Assembly: GCF_050958605.1 (NCBI RefSeq)
Contig: NZ_JBJHDO010000001.1
Location: 992,001 to 1,056,000, forward strand
Direction of reading: 5' to 3'
Source of the DNA: G016756615 sp050958605
GTDB taxonomy: Bacteria; Pseudomonadota; Alphaproteobacteria; Rhizobiales; Rhizobiaceae
DNA length: 64,000 nucleotides
Shown here: one piece after another, positions 17,794-26,206 of the stretch
How the letters are laid out: every line of letters starts with the position of its first letter
Position numbering within the stretch: position 1 is the stretch's first letter
Program-made: the position numbers and the translations under genes
The notes under the pieces: generated by a model
Database searches by the model: none
What the model was told of the DNA's origin: nothing
What the model saw: only the letters and a program-made list of their open reading frames with translations

Positions 17794-17812
17794 GACCTCA
17801 TTGACCGATAAG

Positions 17813-17842
17813 AAAACGGCGCCGCGGGGCGCCGTTTTTCTT
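17813..17842 (+). terminator. Bidirectional Rho-independent terminator between mucR and sufE
   Basis: AAAACGGCGCC pairs perfectly with GGCGCCGTTTT around GCGG. A T-run follows on the plus strand, and the minus strand reads out into TTTTCTT, so it can end both convergent transcripts. Confidence 0.92.
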
Positions 17843-17878
17843 GGGCAAGCGGGCGCCCACCAGCGAGGACGGACAGGT

Positions 17879-18313
17879 TTACTGCGCGGCCGCAATATCA
17901 AGCGAGCGTTCGGCTTCCTTCTTGATGCGCCGAACCATTGATCGCAGGCCGTTAGCCCGTTGTGGTGTCAAGTGTTCGTCGAGGCCGAGATTGCGCATCG
18001 TCTCTTCCGCCTCGATCCTGATGATGTCGCTCGCGCGGCGCTCCGAGAAAAGCGCGATCATGATGGCGACGAGGCCGCGGACGATGTGAGCGTCGGAATC
18101 ACCCTGGAAGCTCAAGATGGGGTCGGTACCTGCGCTGCGCTTGGTATCGAGCCAGACCTGGCTGACGCATCCCTGCACCTTGTGCGCGTCGTCGCGCGCC
18201 TCTTCGGGGAAGGGCGGCAGCCCCTGACCGAGTTCAATGATGTAACGATAGCGGTCCTCCCAGTCGTCGAGGAGGGCGAAATCGTCTTTGATGGTTTCGA
18301 TTGCAGTGCTCAT
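17879..18313 (-). CDS. sufE: SufE-family Fe-S assembly sulfur acceptor
   Basis: SufE takes persulfide sulfur from the SufS cysteine desulfurase and delivers it to the SufBCD scaffold. The 144 residues show the family core: DWEDRYRYIIELG, the conserved Cys in KVQGCVSQVW, and an acidic C-terminal helix with LTPQRANGLRSMV. It is away from any suf operon here, which is common in Rhizobiales. A start two codons upstream (18319) is equally possible. It faces mucR across the shared terminator. Confidence 0.94.
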   Translation of the reverse strand: MSTAIETIKDDFALLDDWEDRYRYIIELGQGLPPFPEEARDDAHKVQGCVSQVWLDTKRSAGTDPILSFQGDSDAHIVRGLVAIMIALFSERRASDIIRIEAEETMRNLGLDEHLTPQRANGLRSMVRRIKKEAERSLDIAAAQ

Positions 18314-18554
18314 GTTCATCGCTCATATAGTGACTGACCGTGCTCAGGTCACGGAAAATGGCGCGGCGACGCAAGATCGAAAGCGTCCGAGCGTCATTCG
18401 GACCCATGGTTCGTATACTGCGGGCGTGTCTTGTGCGGCGAGCAATGTCGCCTAGCCGCAAACAAAGCGCCAACCCTCTCGAGCGGCCCGGTTCCAATCT
18501 TTCGCAGCGGCTCCTGCCGGAACGCCGGATTTATTTTTAAGCACGCAGCTTTGG

Positions 18555-18947
18555 CTAATTCACGGGACGTCGGGACGGGATCGGAACGGCCGACCCCGCT
18601 TGCTGTTCAGGCGCGACGCTTTCCTCGGCCGCCGCATTCGGACTTGCCGGATCAGCGATGCTGCCGGTGGAGACGGAGTGGTCGGGCTCGGCGAATTGCT
18701 CATCGATGAATTGATAGGCTACGCGGGCGCGAGCGCCGATCGTTTGGAGCGCGGCCTTTCCGACCTCGCAAACCTCCGGCTTGCGTTCGCAAATGCCAGC
18801 AACGTCACCGACGGCGTCGCGCGCCGCGAAGAACGCCTGCAAGGGACCAACGCTCTGTCCGTCCTCGCCATCTCCGAAGGTGCCGAACGGGAGAATCAGC
18901 AGCACCAACAAGAACCAGAAACCCAGGCGGATGAGGAAGCCCATCAT
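18555..18947 (-). CDS. DUF5330 small membrane-anchored protein
   Basis: The 130 residues begin with one strong hydrophobic segment (about residues 4-24) that is a signal anchor. A short helical region with two Cys (ICERKPEVC) follows, and then a Pro/Ala/Glu-rich tail. This architecture is the DUF5330 family, seen almost only in Rhizobiales and of unknown function. The two cysteines could form a disulfide in the periplasm. AAGGGA lies five bases before the ATG pair at the start. No operon partner is evident. Confidence 0.8.
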   Translation of the reverse strand: MMGFLIRLGFWFLLVLLILPFGTFGDGEDGQSVGPLQAFFAARDAVGDVAGICERKPEVCEVGKAALQTIGARARVAYQFIDEQFAEPDHSVSTGSIADPASPNAAAEESVAPEQQAGSAVPIPSRRPVN

Positions 18948-19403
18948 ATCGTTCCCTTATCTCCTTGCGCGCCGCCTCGGATAGCGCGGCTCGTCCCTTC
19001 TCCGTCATCCATGGCATCTTTACGCGAAAGAGCGCTTGTCCAAGCCACTCGCTTTTGACGAAAATTTGAATCAAATCGAAGGCATTGCGGCTCGATGCAG
19101 ACTTCCAGTTCATTTTATCATTTTTCTTTATCTTCTGTAAGCCGAGCAGAGGCCTGTAATCCCTTGTCTTTTCAGGCGAAGGGCAGACTTCCGAACTCTC
19201 GTGCGACATCACTTCCGGCTCTCCAGGACCGATAACCCGCTGTTTACTATGGCGTGAATTCGGGCTCATTTTTCGTCGGCCGAACACGGCGAACGACAGG
19301 GATCTCATCCCCAGGTCGTCGCCCTTATCCTTTCCTTAAAGGGTGAGTGCGAGGGTCGGGCACAAGGAAGAGCGATCCGCAAAAGCGGGCAGGGTGCGAG
19401 TGC
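18948..19403 (+). other. Intergenic region between DUF5330 and histidine kinase genes
   Basis: About 456 bases separate the divergent genes. The middle (19050-19140) is AT-rich and is the likely promoter zone for one or both genes. A minus-strand frame of 167 codons (18805-19308) overlaps the DUF5330 gene out of frame and is not credible over most of its length. The right end includes a GTG at 19347 that could be an alternative start for the kinase. Nothing else is recognised. Confidence 0.5.
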
Positions 19404-21203
19404 GTGGCGTTGAGTGCTTTGGCAACCAGATTGTCGGAATGGCTGGCCGGGCTGGCCGCCGGTTGCGACCGGCTGGTCCATCCGTCGGTCGCCGATGATG
19501 ACCGGCGCGCAGCGCAAGGTCGGCTTGTCCGCGTTCTGCTTGCCGGCCCTTTCGTGCTGGCGGCCGCCGCCGTTCAAGTGCTTGTTCCCGCCCTTGGGGT
19601 GGTTGCGACGCTTGCTGCAGTCTGCGTCCTGCTGGCCATTGCCTGGCTCTCCATCGTGATGGTCGCGGCCACCGGGCGGGGAGGGCTTGCGGCCGGTGCG
19701 CTGCTGGGTGGCTGTACGCCTTTCGTCGGGTTGATCATCGCTGGCGCGGGCGGGATGGCCTCGCCGCTCACGCTTCTTGCTCCTTGTCTGGTCGCGGAAG
19801 CTTATTGGGTCGGAAGATCGACGCGCGCGGCCTGGGCCGGAGCGGCTGCTGCCTTTGCGGCGCTCATCATCCAAACCGTGGCCTTGCTCTGGATGATCGA
19901 CGTGCAGCCTGTCTCGAGCGGTTGGCATTGGCTTGTGCCGGTTGCCTATCTGGCGTCATTCGCGCCTCGCATGCGTGAGTTCCTCGGGGCGCGGACGCCC
20001 CAGGGGCAGGAGAACGCGGGCACAGCGCTGGAGCAAGTCATCGACGCCGTGGTGCTGCGCATGGCTGCCAATGGCGACGTGATCGATGCCTCCGGGAAGG
20101 CACGGGATCTGCTCAGCCTGCAGCCGGAACTGCTGCTGGCGAGCGGACTGCTCGACCGCGTCCATGTCGCGGATCGCATCGCCTATCTCAGCGCAATTGC
20201 CGATCTGCGTGAGGGCGCGGATTTGCGCCGCTGCGACGTGCGTCTGAGGCTGCCGCGCGAGGCGGGCCAGCCGCTGGGCGACAACTATCGCTCCTTCATG
20301 GTCGAGCTGGCGAGGCCCTCGGAAGGTCGTGAGATCGTAGGTCTGCTGCGGCACAATGGCGAGATGGCGGCGTTGCGTGCCGCATTGGCCGAAGCTCGCG
20401 ATGCCGCCGACACCAGCGATGTCGCCAAGAACCGGTTTCTGGCGGCTGTCAGCCATGAGCTGCGCACGCCGCTCAACGCCATCATCGGCTTTTCGGATAT
20501 GCTTGCCCACGGCATGTGTGGACCTCTTGGTTCCCCCAGGCAGGAGGAGTACGTTCGGCTGATCCGCGAGTCCGGCAATCATCTGCTTACCGTGGTGAAC
20601 GCGATTCTCGATGTGTCGAAGATCGAATCGGGGACTTACGAGATCCATCCCGAACCGTTCCGTTTCGGCGAGGCGGCGGAGATGTGCCGCTCCATGATGG
20701 CCCTGCAGGCCGAGACCAAGAACATCCTCCTGACCGTGCGCATGGGGGCGGGCGTTGGAGAGATCGTCGCCGACCGGCGCTCGGTCAAGCAGATGCTGAT
20801 CAATCTCCTTTCCAATGCCATCAAGTTCACGCCGGAAGGCGGAAAGGTGTCACTCAGCGCGACGCGGCTCGGCTCACGGCTTCATTTCTCCGTCACCGAC
20901 ACCGGAATAGGAATCGCCGCGACAGATCTGGCGCGTCTTGGCGAGCCGTTCACGCAGATCCAGAACGACTATACGCGCCAGTTCGAAGGCACGGGCCTGG
21001 GCCTCTCCGTCGTTCGTGGGCTGGTCGGCCTGCACCGTGGCACGATGACGATCGAGAGCGCGCCGGGTGAGGGCACCACGGTGGCCATCAGCCTGCCGGT
21101 CGATGGCCCCGAGGCCGTTCTGCCCTCGCGGGGCGAGGTGCTTTCGATGAAGTCGCCGTCCAACAACGAGGAGATCGATGGGACGCTCCGCAAGATCGCG
21201 TAA
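19404..21203 (+). CDS. Membrane PAS-type sensor histidine kinase (DivJ/PleC-like)
   Basis: The ~599-residue kinase has several N-terminal hydrophobic segments (roughly residues 30-190, probably six helices). A PAS-like region follows, then a HisKA domain with the phospho-His in VSHELRTPLNAIIGFSDML, and a HATPase domain with NLLSNAIKFTP, DTGIGI and FEGTGLGLSVV. The HisKA sequence resembles the DivJ/PleC/PdhS group that controls the alphaproteobacterial cell cycle through DivK; membership is an inference. Starts are ambiguous: GTG 19404 is used because MALSALATRLSEW looks coding and AGGG lies upstream, with GTG 19347 as the alternative. It overlaps the next gene by 26 bases, so the two are coupled. 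Confidence 0.88.
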   Translation: MALSALATRLSEWLAGLAAGCDRLVHPSVADDDRRAAQGRLVRVLLAGPFVLAAAAVQVLVPALGVVATLAAVCVLLAIAWLSIVMVAATGRGGLAAGALLGGCTPFVGLIIAGAGGMASPLTLLAPCLVAEAYWVGRSTRAAWAGAAAAFAALIIQTVALLWMIDVQPVSSGWHWLVPVAYLASFAPRMREFLGARTPQGQENAGTALEQVIDAVVLRMAANGDVIDASGKARDLLSLQPELLLASGLLDRVHVADRIAYLSAIADLREGADLRRCDVRLRLPREAGQPLGDNYRSFMVELARPSEGREIVGLLRHNGEMAALRAALAEARDAADTSDVAKNRFLAAVSHELRTPLNAIIGFSDMLAHGMCGPLGSPRQEEYVRLIRESGNHLLTVVNAILDVSKIESGTYEIHPEPFRFGEAAEMCRSMMALQAETKNILLTVRMGAGVGEIVADRRSVKQMLINLLSNAIKFTPEGGKVSLSATRLGSRLHFSVTDTGIGIAATDLARLGEPFTQIQNDYTRQFEGTGLGLSVVRGLVGLHRGTMTIESAPGEGTTVAISLPVDGPEAVLPSRGEVLSMKSPSNNEEIDGTLRKIA

Positions 21204-21963
21204 GGTGGTGGAGGAAGAGCCGGCCAGCCCGCTTCGGCAAGGCGCGTCGATGCTCGGCGCCGCCATCGCTCGCAATCCGGTTCTTGTGGGCGGGACGACG
21301 GCGTTCCTGGTCGCGCTTTCCTACGTTTCGGCCAATGCCCTATGGTATCAGCCGCATTTCCACGCCGGCGCATTCTTCTCGACGCGTGACACCGGCTATG
21401 TCGGGCCGCCTCCTCCCGAGGAGCTCGACGACGAGCCGGCCGAGACGACTATTCGTATCGAGCGCGATGCGCACACCGCGACACCGCCGCCGGTGGGTGA
21501 TCCGGTGGTGAAGCAGGTGCAGTCCGTTTTGCACGACCTCAATTTCTATGACGGTGCCGTCGATGGCCTGACGGGCCCCAACACGCGCAAGGCGATCGAA
21601 AGCTACCGCAAGACGGTGGGGTTGCCCGTCAATGGTGACATCGACCAGCAGCTGGTCGAACATCTCGGAGCCGCGACGGCGACTGCCGGCATTCCGCGCC
21701 AGCCCATACCGACGCCGCGTTCGGCGGCGCAGTCCATCGTGCCGGAACCCCGTCCAACGTCGGATGCGGGCGATCCGCGCATCCTCAAGATCCAGGCCGG
21801 GCTGAAGGCGTTCGGCAATGACGGGATCGAGATCGATGGTGTTGTCGGTACGCGAACGAAATCGGCGATACGCGAGTTCCAGTCGCTGTTCGGTCTCCCA
21901 GTTACCGGAGAACCCGACGAAGCGCTGTACAAGAAGATGCGCGAAATTGGCTTGACGAGCTGA
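21178..21963 (+). CDS. Membrane-anchored protein with two peptidoglycan-binding domains
   Basis: The 261 residues contain a basic N-terminal cytoplasmic stretch, one transmembrane helix near residues 38-58, a Pro/Glu-rich linker, and two PG_binding_1 (PF01471-like) domains. The domains are marked by LHDLNFYDGAVDGLTGPNTRKAI and by the LKAFGNDGIEIDGVVGTRTKSAI region. The protein would span the inner membrane and touch the cell wall. The 26-base overlap with the sensor kinase gene suggests a functional pair, for example wall state sensed or localised with the kinase; this is inference. Confidence 0.88.
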   Translation: MGRSARSRKVVEEEPASPLRQGASMLGAAIARNPVLVGGTTAFLVALSYVSANALWYQPHFHAGAFFSTRDTGYVGPPPPEELDDEPAETTIRIERDAHTATPPPVGDPVVKQVQSVLHDLNFYDGAVDGLTGPNTRKAIESYRKTVGLPVNGDIDQQLVEHLGAATATAGIPRQPIPTPRSAAQSIVPEPRPTSDAGDPRILKIQAGLKAFGNDGIEIDGVVGTRTKSAIREFQSLFGLPVTGEPDEALYKKMREIGLTS

Positions 21964-22025
21964 CGGCCTGTAGCGTCATTCCCGTTCGGGAATGCAATGG
22001 AAGGACGGTCCGCCGTATTGGGTGC

Positions 22026-22373
22026 ATGCGCGTAACCAGCGACATTTGGGTATCGGCGCTCCTTCGGCGCGTTTTCGCTGAAGGAGGTTTCGGAGCGATC
22101 GTGCGACGCGGGGCAACCGAGGCGGGCGCGGTATTCCTGGTCGCCCGCAACCGGTTCGGCGAGACGGCGCTGTTCGGACCGGCGCCGCAGACCGCTTATG
22201 ACAGCAGCCGTCCGGACGAGCGTCAATTTTCCGAGCTTGCAGGCGGAGCGGACAGTGAAGCAATCGACGCGCGGCTCGCCAAGGAGATGCGATTCGACCC
22301 CGACATATGGGTGGTCGAGATCGAGCCGGGATCGACGCCGCTTGCCGACTTGCTTGCGCTTACGAAGCCTTGA
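22026..22373 (+). CDS. DUF1491 family protein
   Basis: The 115-residue protein matches the alphaproteobacterial DUF1491 pattern: MRVTSDIWVSALLRR at the N-terminus, GGFGAIVRRGATEAGAVFL in the middle, and RFDPDIWVVEIE at the end. No signal peptide or membrane segment is present. Function is unknown. Its last 14 bases overlap the convergent DUF2336 gene. It starts some 60 bases after the peptidoglycan-binding protein gene and may be co-transcribed. Confidence 0.88.
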   Translation: MRVTSDIWVSALLRRVFAEGGFGAIVRRGATEAGAVFLVARNRFGETALFGPAPQTAYDSSRPDERQFSELAGGADSEAIDARLAKEMRFDPDIWVVEIEPGSTPLADLLALTKP

Positions 22374-23322
22374 GAGCCTGCGAACCAGCCTGTGGCGGCC
22401 GGTCCGGCCTGGTCGGGGCTGATGTCGCCTCCTTCCAGGATCGCAGCCTTTCGCGCGCCATTTCTGAACGGCAAAGCCGGTATTGATCGAGAAAGCGCTT
22501 GATGTCGCCTATCTCGGCAAAGGTCCCTGGCCGGATCGCTGCCGTCAGCAGGAAGGCCTGCTCGGCTTCGAGGTCGAGAGCACGGAAGGCCGGGATCAAT
22601 TCGTCGAAACCCGCCGTTTCGACGATTGAGCGCGCCTTGCCGAAGCCAATGCCGAGCACGTCTGCGAGCGCCGTCTGGAAATAGGCGGCACGGCCGGTCA
22701 ACGCCGTGGAGCGCAGCTTGTCGAACATGGCTGCGCGGTCGAGGGGGACGGGCCGGCCATGGCCTGCCGTTTCCTGCGGCGACAACATCATGCCTCGCAG
22801 CCTCTGTCGGATGCCCTCGATGTCGGTTTTTCCAGCTTCTCCAGCCGGATCGCGTGGCGGATCGTCCGAGCCCGTTCGAACGACGGCGGGGCGCTCGAGC
22901 GCCTTCACGAGATCCGCGATGGTCGGGTTGAGGTCCGGCCGGCGAGCGATTGCTCGAGCGTGAGGCAGCCCATGACGGGCGATGAGTCTGATAAGATCGA
23001 TATCACAGAGTAACTTCGATCGTATGAGCAGCGGGGCGGCGATGGCCACGGGCTCGTCGCTCAAGCGCCGAACGAGCTCCGGCGGGGCATGATCGATTTC
23101 CGAAAGTATGGCAGCCACGTATCGGCGCGCTTCTACCGAGACGGCGTCGAAAAGCGGCAGCGTCAAATCTTCGAGCTGGGCTATTTCGCGGCGGGATGGA
23201 CGGGTGAGCGCGCAGAATGCCGACACGGCGGCACGGAACAGGCGATCGGCCCTCCCGGATTCCGCTCCATTGGCAATCTGTCTGAAGTCAGAAGAAGACA
23301 CGAAGGGACACGCCTGACACAT
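22360..23322 (-). CDS. DUF2336 family protein
   Basis: The 320-residue helical protein belongs to DUF2336. LFRAAVSAFCALTRPSRREIAQLEDL and VSVEARRYVAAILSEIDHAPPELV are typical, and the repeat-like helices recall HEAT units. In Caulobacter a DUF2336 protein is linked to cell-cycle and c-di-GMP biology, but no general function is agreed. Start choice is uncertain: ATG 23322 is given, but a GTG seven codons later (VSSSDFRQ) resembles relatives more closely. The 3' end overlaps the DUF1491 gene tail to tail by 14 bases. Confidence 0.85.
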   Translation of the reverse strand: MCQACPFVSSSDFRQIANGAESGRADRLFRAAVSAFCALTRPSRREIAQLEDLTLPLFDAVSVEARRYVAAILSEIDHAPPELVRRLSDEPVAIAAPLLIRSKLLCDIDLIRLIARHGLPHARAIARRPDLNPTIADLVKALERPAVVRTGSDDPPRDPAGEAGKTDIEGIRQRLRGMMLSPQETAGHGRPVPLDRAAMFDKLRSTALTGRAAYFQTALADVLGIGFGKARSIVETAGFDELIPAFRALDLEAEQAFLLTAAIRPGTFAEIGDIKRFLDQYRLCRSEMARERLRSWKEATSAPTRPDRPPQAGSQALKAS

Positions 23323-23655
23323 ACCGATCCGATCGGCCAGCCTGCAGGAAATCCCTTGGCAGGTCGCCGAACAGGCTCAAATTAGAGGGAACCCGTTAAC
23401 AGCCTGTTTACTCTCGTGACCGGCCGCGTGGATGGGCATTCGGGTCGCTTTCACGATGATCTCACGCGCTTATCCGGGTCGAGGGGCAATATCCGGACCC
23501 GAACGACATTGGACCGGTCCTTATCGGAGTTGTCGTTCACGATGCGAGCAGCGGATCAATGGTCTGCCGGTAACTGCTCGTTAACACTGTCCGGTGTTAA
23601 TGGCGACGGAGGCGTTGCGTTGTTGCTCCGGTTCAACCGAGAGGAAGCGCGAGTC
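23323..23655 (+). other. Intergenic region upstream of a small conserved gene
   Basis: These 333 bases contain no convincing gene; the frame in phase with the small protein downstream is open but non-conserved-looking. Two TTAA-containing motifs occur: TTAACAGCCTGTTTA near 23396, close to a CtrA-type TTAA-N7-TTAA box, and the inverted repeat listed next. Confidence 0.45.
23581..23600 (+). repeat. 20-bp inverted repeat, operator-like
   Basis: TTAACAC and GTGTTAA form perfect 7-bp arms around six bases. It lies about 55 bases ahead of the small gene start, a position that suits an operator. The regulator is not known. Confidence 0.5.
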
Positions 23656-23838
23656 ATGGCAGCGATATTGCCCTTTGTGCCGCGCGTAGCGGCCAAGTCT
23701 ATCAGGCCGCGACGTGAAGCGGCTGCGATCATCATATTTCCAGGTGTGCGTTACGAGCGGATCTCCAACGGCGGATCGGCCAGCGGAAGAGACGCCTTGC
23801 GTCCCGAGCGTCCCAGGCCCGGCCCGGCTCGTCATTGA
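23656..23838 (+). CDS. Small conserved hypothetical protein (60 residues)
   Basis: The start MAAILPFVPRVA is preceded by GAGGAA at a good distance. The body reads basic, then AAAIIIFPGVRYER, a strongly hydrophobic strand with a Gly-Val-Arg-Tyr ending, and a polar tail. Very similar short proteins with the ILPF and IIIFPGVRYER elements occur in rhizobial genomes, from memory; the function is unknown. The open frame extends 80 codons upstream of the chosen start but without protein-like sequence. No operon partner is seen; the next gene is convergent. Confidence 0.65.
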   Translation: MAAILPFVPRVAAKSIRPRREAAAIIIFPGVRYERISNGGSASGRDALRPERPRPGPARH

Positions 23839-23895
23839 AACGATCGGCTACTCCACCTTCGCGCATTCAAGGTGCATCCCTTGTGTGTGCCGCAT

Positions 23896-24438
23896 TCATT
23901 CCGCGGTGCAGGTGACGCCCTTAATGTAGGCGGAGACCGCAGGCTTCCAGCTCGGGTCGGGCGCGAAGCCGCGCACCACGACCATGCCTTCCTCGATCGG
24001 TGTCTCGACGAAGACAGATTGCGCGAATTGCTGGGGCAAGTCCTTGCGCAGCTCCATCATCTGCACCGGGGAGAGCACGAGAAGATCGAGATCGCCGACG
24101 GCTGTACTGTGGTCGTTGAAGCTGTAGATGTTCTGGCCGCTGCGATCGTAGACGGAGATCGACCAATAGGGGATCCGGCCGCTTGCGTGCACGCGGGCGA
24201 GGCCCTCGGTGAGATCGAAGCGGCAGGCCGCGGCTTCGAAGTAGGGGTCGGTCAATCGCAGGAGGCGCTGGTCGCTGCCTGGGCCCGAGATCGGGACGAC
24301 CGTGAAGAGGCCGCCGGCATCGGCGAGGCGCGACCACGCGTCTTTCTCTGAGATCGCAGGCAAAAGCAGAAGCACCGTAATGTGCACGATGGCGGCGCCG
24401 AGGAGCCCTAGAACCAAGGCATGCAGGATCCTACCCAT
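23896..24438 (-). CDS. DUF1254 domain protein (C-terminal partner of a split pair)
   Basis: The 180-residue protein has an N-terminal transmembrane segment (about residues 5-27), then a soluble domain with RIPYWSISVYDRSGQNIYSFND, typical of DUF1254. Larger relatives carry DUF1254 and DUF1214 on one chain. Here the DUF1214 gene lies directly upstream and overlaps by 8 bases, so the two halves are separate but translated together. Both appear to be exported or membrane-anchored. Function is unknown. Confidence 0.82.
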   Translation of the reverse strand: MGRILHALVLGLLGAAIVHITVLLLLPAISEKDAWSRLADAGGLFTVVPISGPGSDQRLLRLTDPYFEAAACRFDLTEGLARVHASGRIPYWSISVYDRSGQNIYSFNDHSTAVGDLDLLVLSPVQMMELRKDLPQQFAQSVFVETPIEEGMVVVRGFAPDPSWKPAVSAYIKGVTCTAE

Positions 24439-25015
24439 CGCAGACGGTCCTCGTCACCTGCGGGAGCTCGATGCCATCGATGCCCGTGTTGGTTTCGATG
24501 GGCGTGTCGTAAAGCGTGAGCAGGAACGTCATCGGTCCCGTGCCCTTGATCGGAATCCAATTGCCGGCGACAGGGTGGGGGCCAAAGGCGATGATGAAGG
24601 AATTATCGGCCCGGCGCAGGATCTCCTGGGAATGCGTGGCGGGAAAGCGGGCGCCGCCGTCGTCCAGAACGACGAGCGACTTGTCTGCCGCGAATAATGT
24701 CCAGAACCGTGCCGGCGGCGTCGACCCCTTCACGCTATAGCTGCAATCGCGCCGTAGCGGGCGTCCGTCGGAATCACGTTCCGCGATGAAAGTCAGGCCC
24801 TCCGCCCGGCCCAGCGAAAGCACCCCTTCGCGGGCGATTCGCGCCTTCGAATAGGGGTCCGCCCCAGGCGTCCCGATCTTGGGAAAGGCCGTCCAGCCGC
24901 CAATGGTAAGCGCTCCGATTCCCTCCTGCGTGCCGAGGATATACCATACGCTCGCCGCGCCCCCGCCAACGGAGGCTGCAAAGACGAACAGGGTGAGGAA
25001 TATGCGCTGGAGCAT
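24431..25015 (-). CDS. DUF1214 domain protein
   Basis: About 194 residues: an N-terminal signal/anchor (MLQRIFLTLFVFAASVGGG), then the DUF1214 domain, including RDCSYSVKGSTPPARFWTLFA, ADNSFIIAFGPHPVAGNWIP and FLLTLYDTPIE. The two Cys may form a periplasmic disulfide. It overlaps the DUF1254 gene by 8 bases. The ATG used begins the hydrophobic signal; an in-frame ATG 11 codons upstream (25048) is less likely. It is divergent from the RpiR regulator gene. Function is unknown. Confidence 0.83.
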   Translation of the reverse strand: MLQRIFLTLFVFAASVGGGAASVWYILGTQEGIGALTIGGWTAFPKIGTPGADPYSKARIAREGVLSLGRAEGLTFIAERDSDGRPLRRDCSYSVKGSTPPARFWTLFAADKSLVVLDDGGARFPATHSQEILRRADNSFIIAFGPHPVAGNWIPIKGTGPMTFLLTLYDTPIETNTGIDGIELPQVTRTVCDG

Positions 25016-25193
25016 GGCACACTGTTGGGAGAATTGCCCGCAGGGCATAGCAAAGCATCTGCTCGTCCCGCAAGCGCGGGGCTGTTTCGGGTCCGATTTC
25101 GGAAGCCGATCGGAAACGGGTCGAGATTTTCTTGACCTGTTGGAATAGTGAAGCAGTAGGATCAGCCAACGATCGACTTGCAGCGAAGGCCAT

Positions 25194-26078
25194 ATGGGAA
25201 ATCAAACCAGTCTGATCGACCGGCTTCGGATCGAGAACGGCGAGATGAATCGGGCCGATCGGGCGATCGCCGACGTCATTTTGCGTGACATCGAGGCGGC
25301 CACTCGCTTGCCGATCAAGGAACTCGCTGCAAAGGCTGAGGTCAGCGAGCCGACCATCGTCCGTTTCACCCGCCGCATCGGGTGCGACGGCTTCACCGAT
25401 TTCAAGATACGCCTGGCCCAGGATTACGCGATAGGGCGAATGTATATCGCCGCGGAGCGCAGCTCCCCGGCCGAAACAGGACCCGATGTCGCGGAGCATG
25501 TCTACGAGGCGACCGCCCAGGCGCTCGCCAACGCTTTTGCCCAACGTGACCCCGCCGCGATGGAAACGGCGGCGGAACTCATTGACGGGGGGCGACGCAT
25601 CTTCTGCTTTGGCGTCGGCGGAAGTTCGGCCAACGTTGCACGCGAAGCCGAGAATCGTCTCTTCCGCCTGGACCTTGCCGTTTCGGCGACGGCCGACCCC
25701 TACAAGCAACGCATCATCGCCTCCACGGTGGAGACGGATGACGTGCTGTTCATCTTTTCCGTGACCGGCAAGCCTCGCTCGCTCGTCGACAGCGCGAAGC
25801 TGGCTCTGGCGCAGGGCGCGAAGGTGATTACGGTCACGCATCCGGGCAGCCCCCTTGCATCGGAGGCGACCGTCAACGTGCCGCTCGTCGCCTTCGATGA
25901 GGAGAAATTCTTCTACATGCCCAATCGGGGGCGCTACGGGCAGCTTTTCGTGCTCGATTGCATTTCCACCCTGATCGGGGCGCGACGCCGCAAAACGGTC
26001 GGGAAGAAGCTCTGGCGTGCACGCTCGACACTCGTCGCCCTGCATGGCAGCACCGACAGCCAGCCAGTGGGCGACTGA
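25194..26078 (+). CDS. RpiR/MurR-family transcriptional regulator
   Basis: The 294 residues comprise an N-terminal HTH_6 domain (LPIKELAAKAEVSEPTIVRFTRRIG) and a C-terminal SIS sugar-phosphate-binding domain (ICFGVGGSSANVARE, VLFIFSVTGKPRSLVDSAKLA). RpiR regulators bind phosphorylated sugars or amino-sugar phosphates and repress or activate adjacent catabolic genes. It opens the 25-34 kb block and probably controls the enolase-superfamily, amidohydrolase, ABC and RidA genes. AAGG stands ahead of the ATG. A candidate operator is listed in front of the next gene. Confidence 0.93.
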   Translation: MGNQTSLIDRLRIENGEMNRADRAIADVILRDIEAATRLPIKELAAKAEVSEPTIVRFTRRIGCDGFTDFKIRLAQDYAIGRMYIAAERSSPAETGPDVAEHVYEATAQALANAFAQRDPAAMETAAELIDGGRRIFCFGVGGSSANVAREAENRLFRLDLAVSATADPYKQRIIASTVETDDVLFIFSVTGKPRSLVDSAKLALAQGAKVITVTHPGSPLASEATVNVPLVAFDEEKFFYMPNRGRYGQLFVLDCISTLIGARRRKTVGKKLWRARSTLVALHGSTDSQPVGD

Positions 26079-26206
26079 ACCCCGACATTTGGGACGTTTC
26101 TCGGCGGGAGCGGAGCGCTTGTTGCCGCTCCTTGGCTCGTTCGGTGCGCCGGCTCGATGGTGGTCGACCTCGGTCGGAATTTTACTCCGCCGATAATTGA
26201 CATTAA

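Noticed and set aside
18805..19308. 167-codon minus-strand frame overlapping DUF5330
   Set aside because: One helical stretch (TEKGRAALSEAARKEIRERY) looks protein-like, but the rest is in the wrong frame over the DUF5330 gene and lacks a start signal.
19305..19928. 207-codon frame opposite the kinase N-terminus
   Set aside because: Its composition (Arg, Gln, Asp, Gly, His) is typical of antisense shadows and the kinase frame has clear membrane helices.
25131..25159. CTTGAC hexamer before the RpiR gene as a promoter
   Set aside because: No acceptable -10 hexamer is found at the right spacing.
24774..26045. 423-codon open frame on the minus strand
   Set aside because: It is antisense to the RpiR regulator, which has intact HTH and SIS domains.
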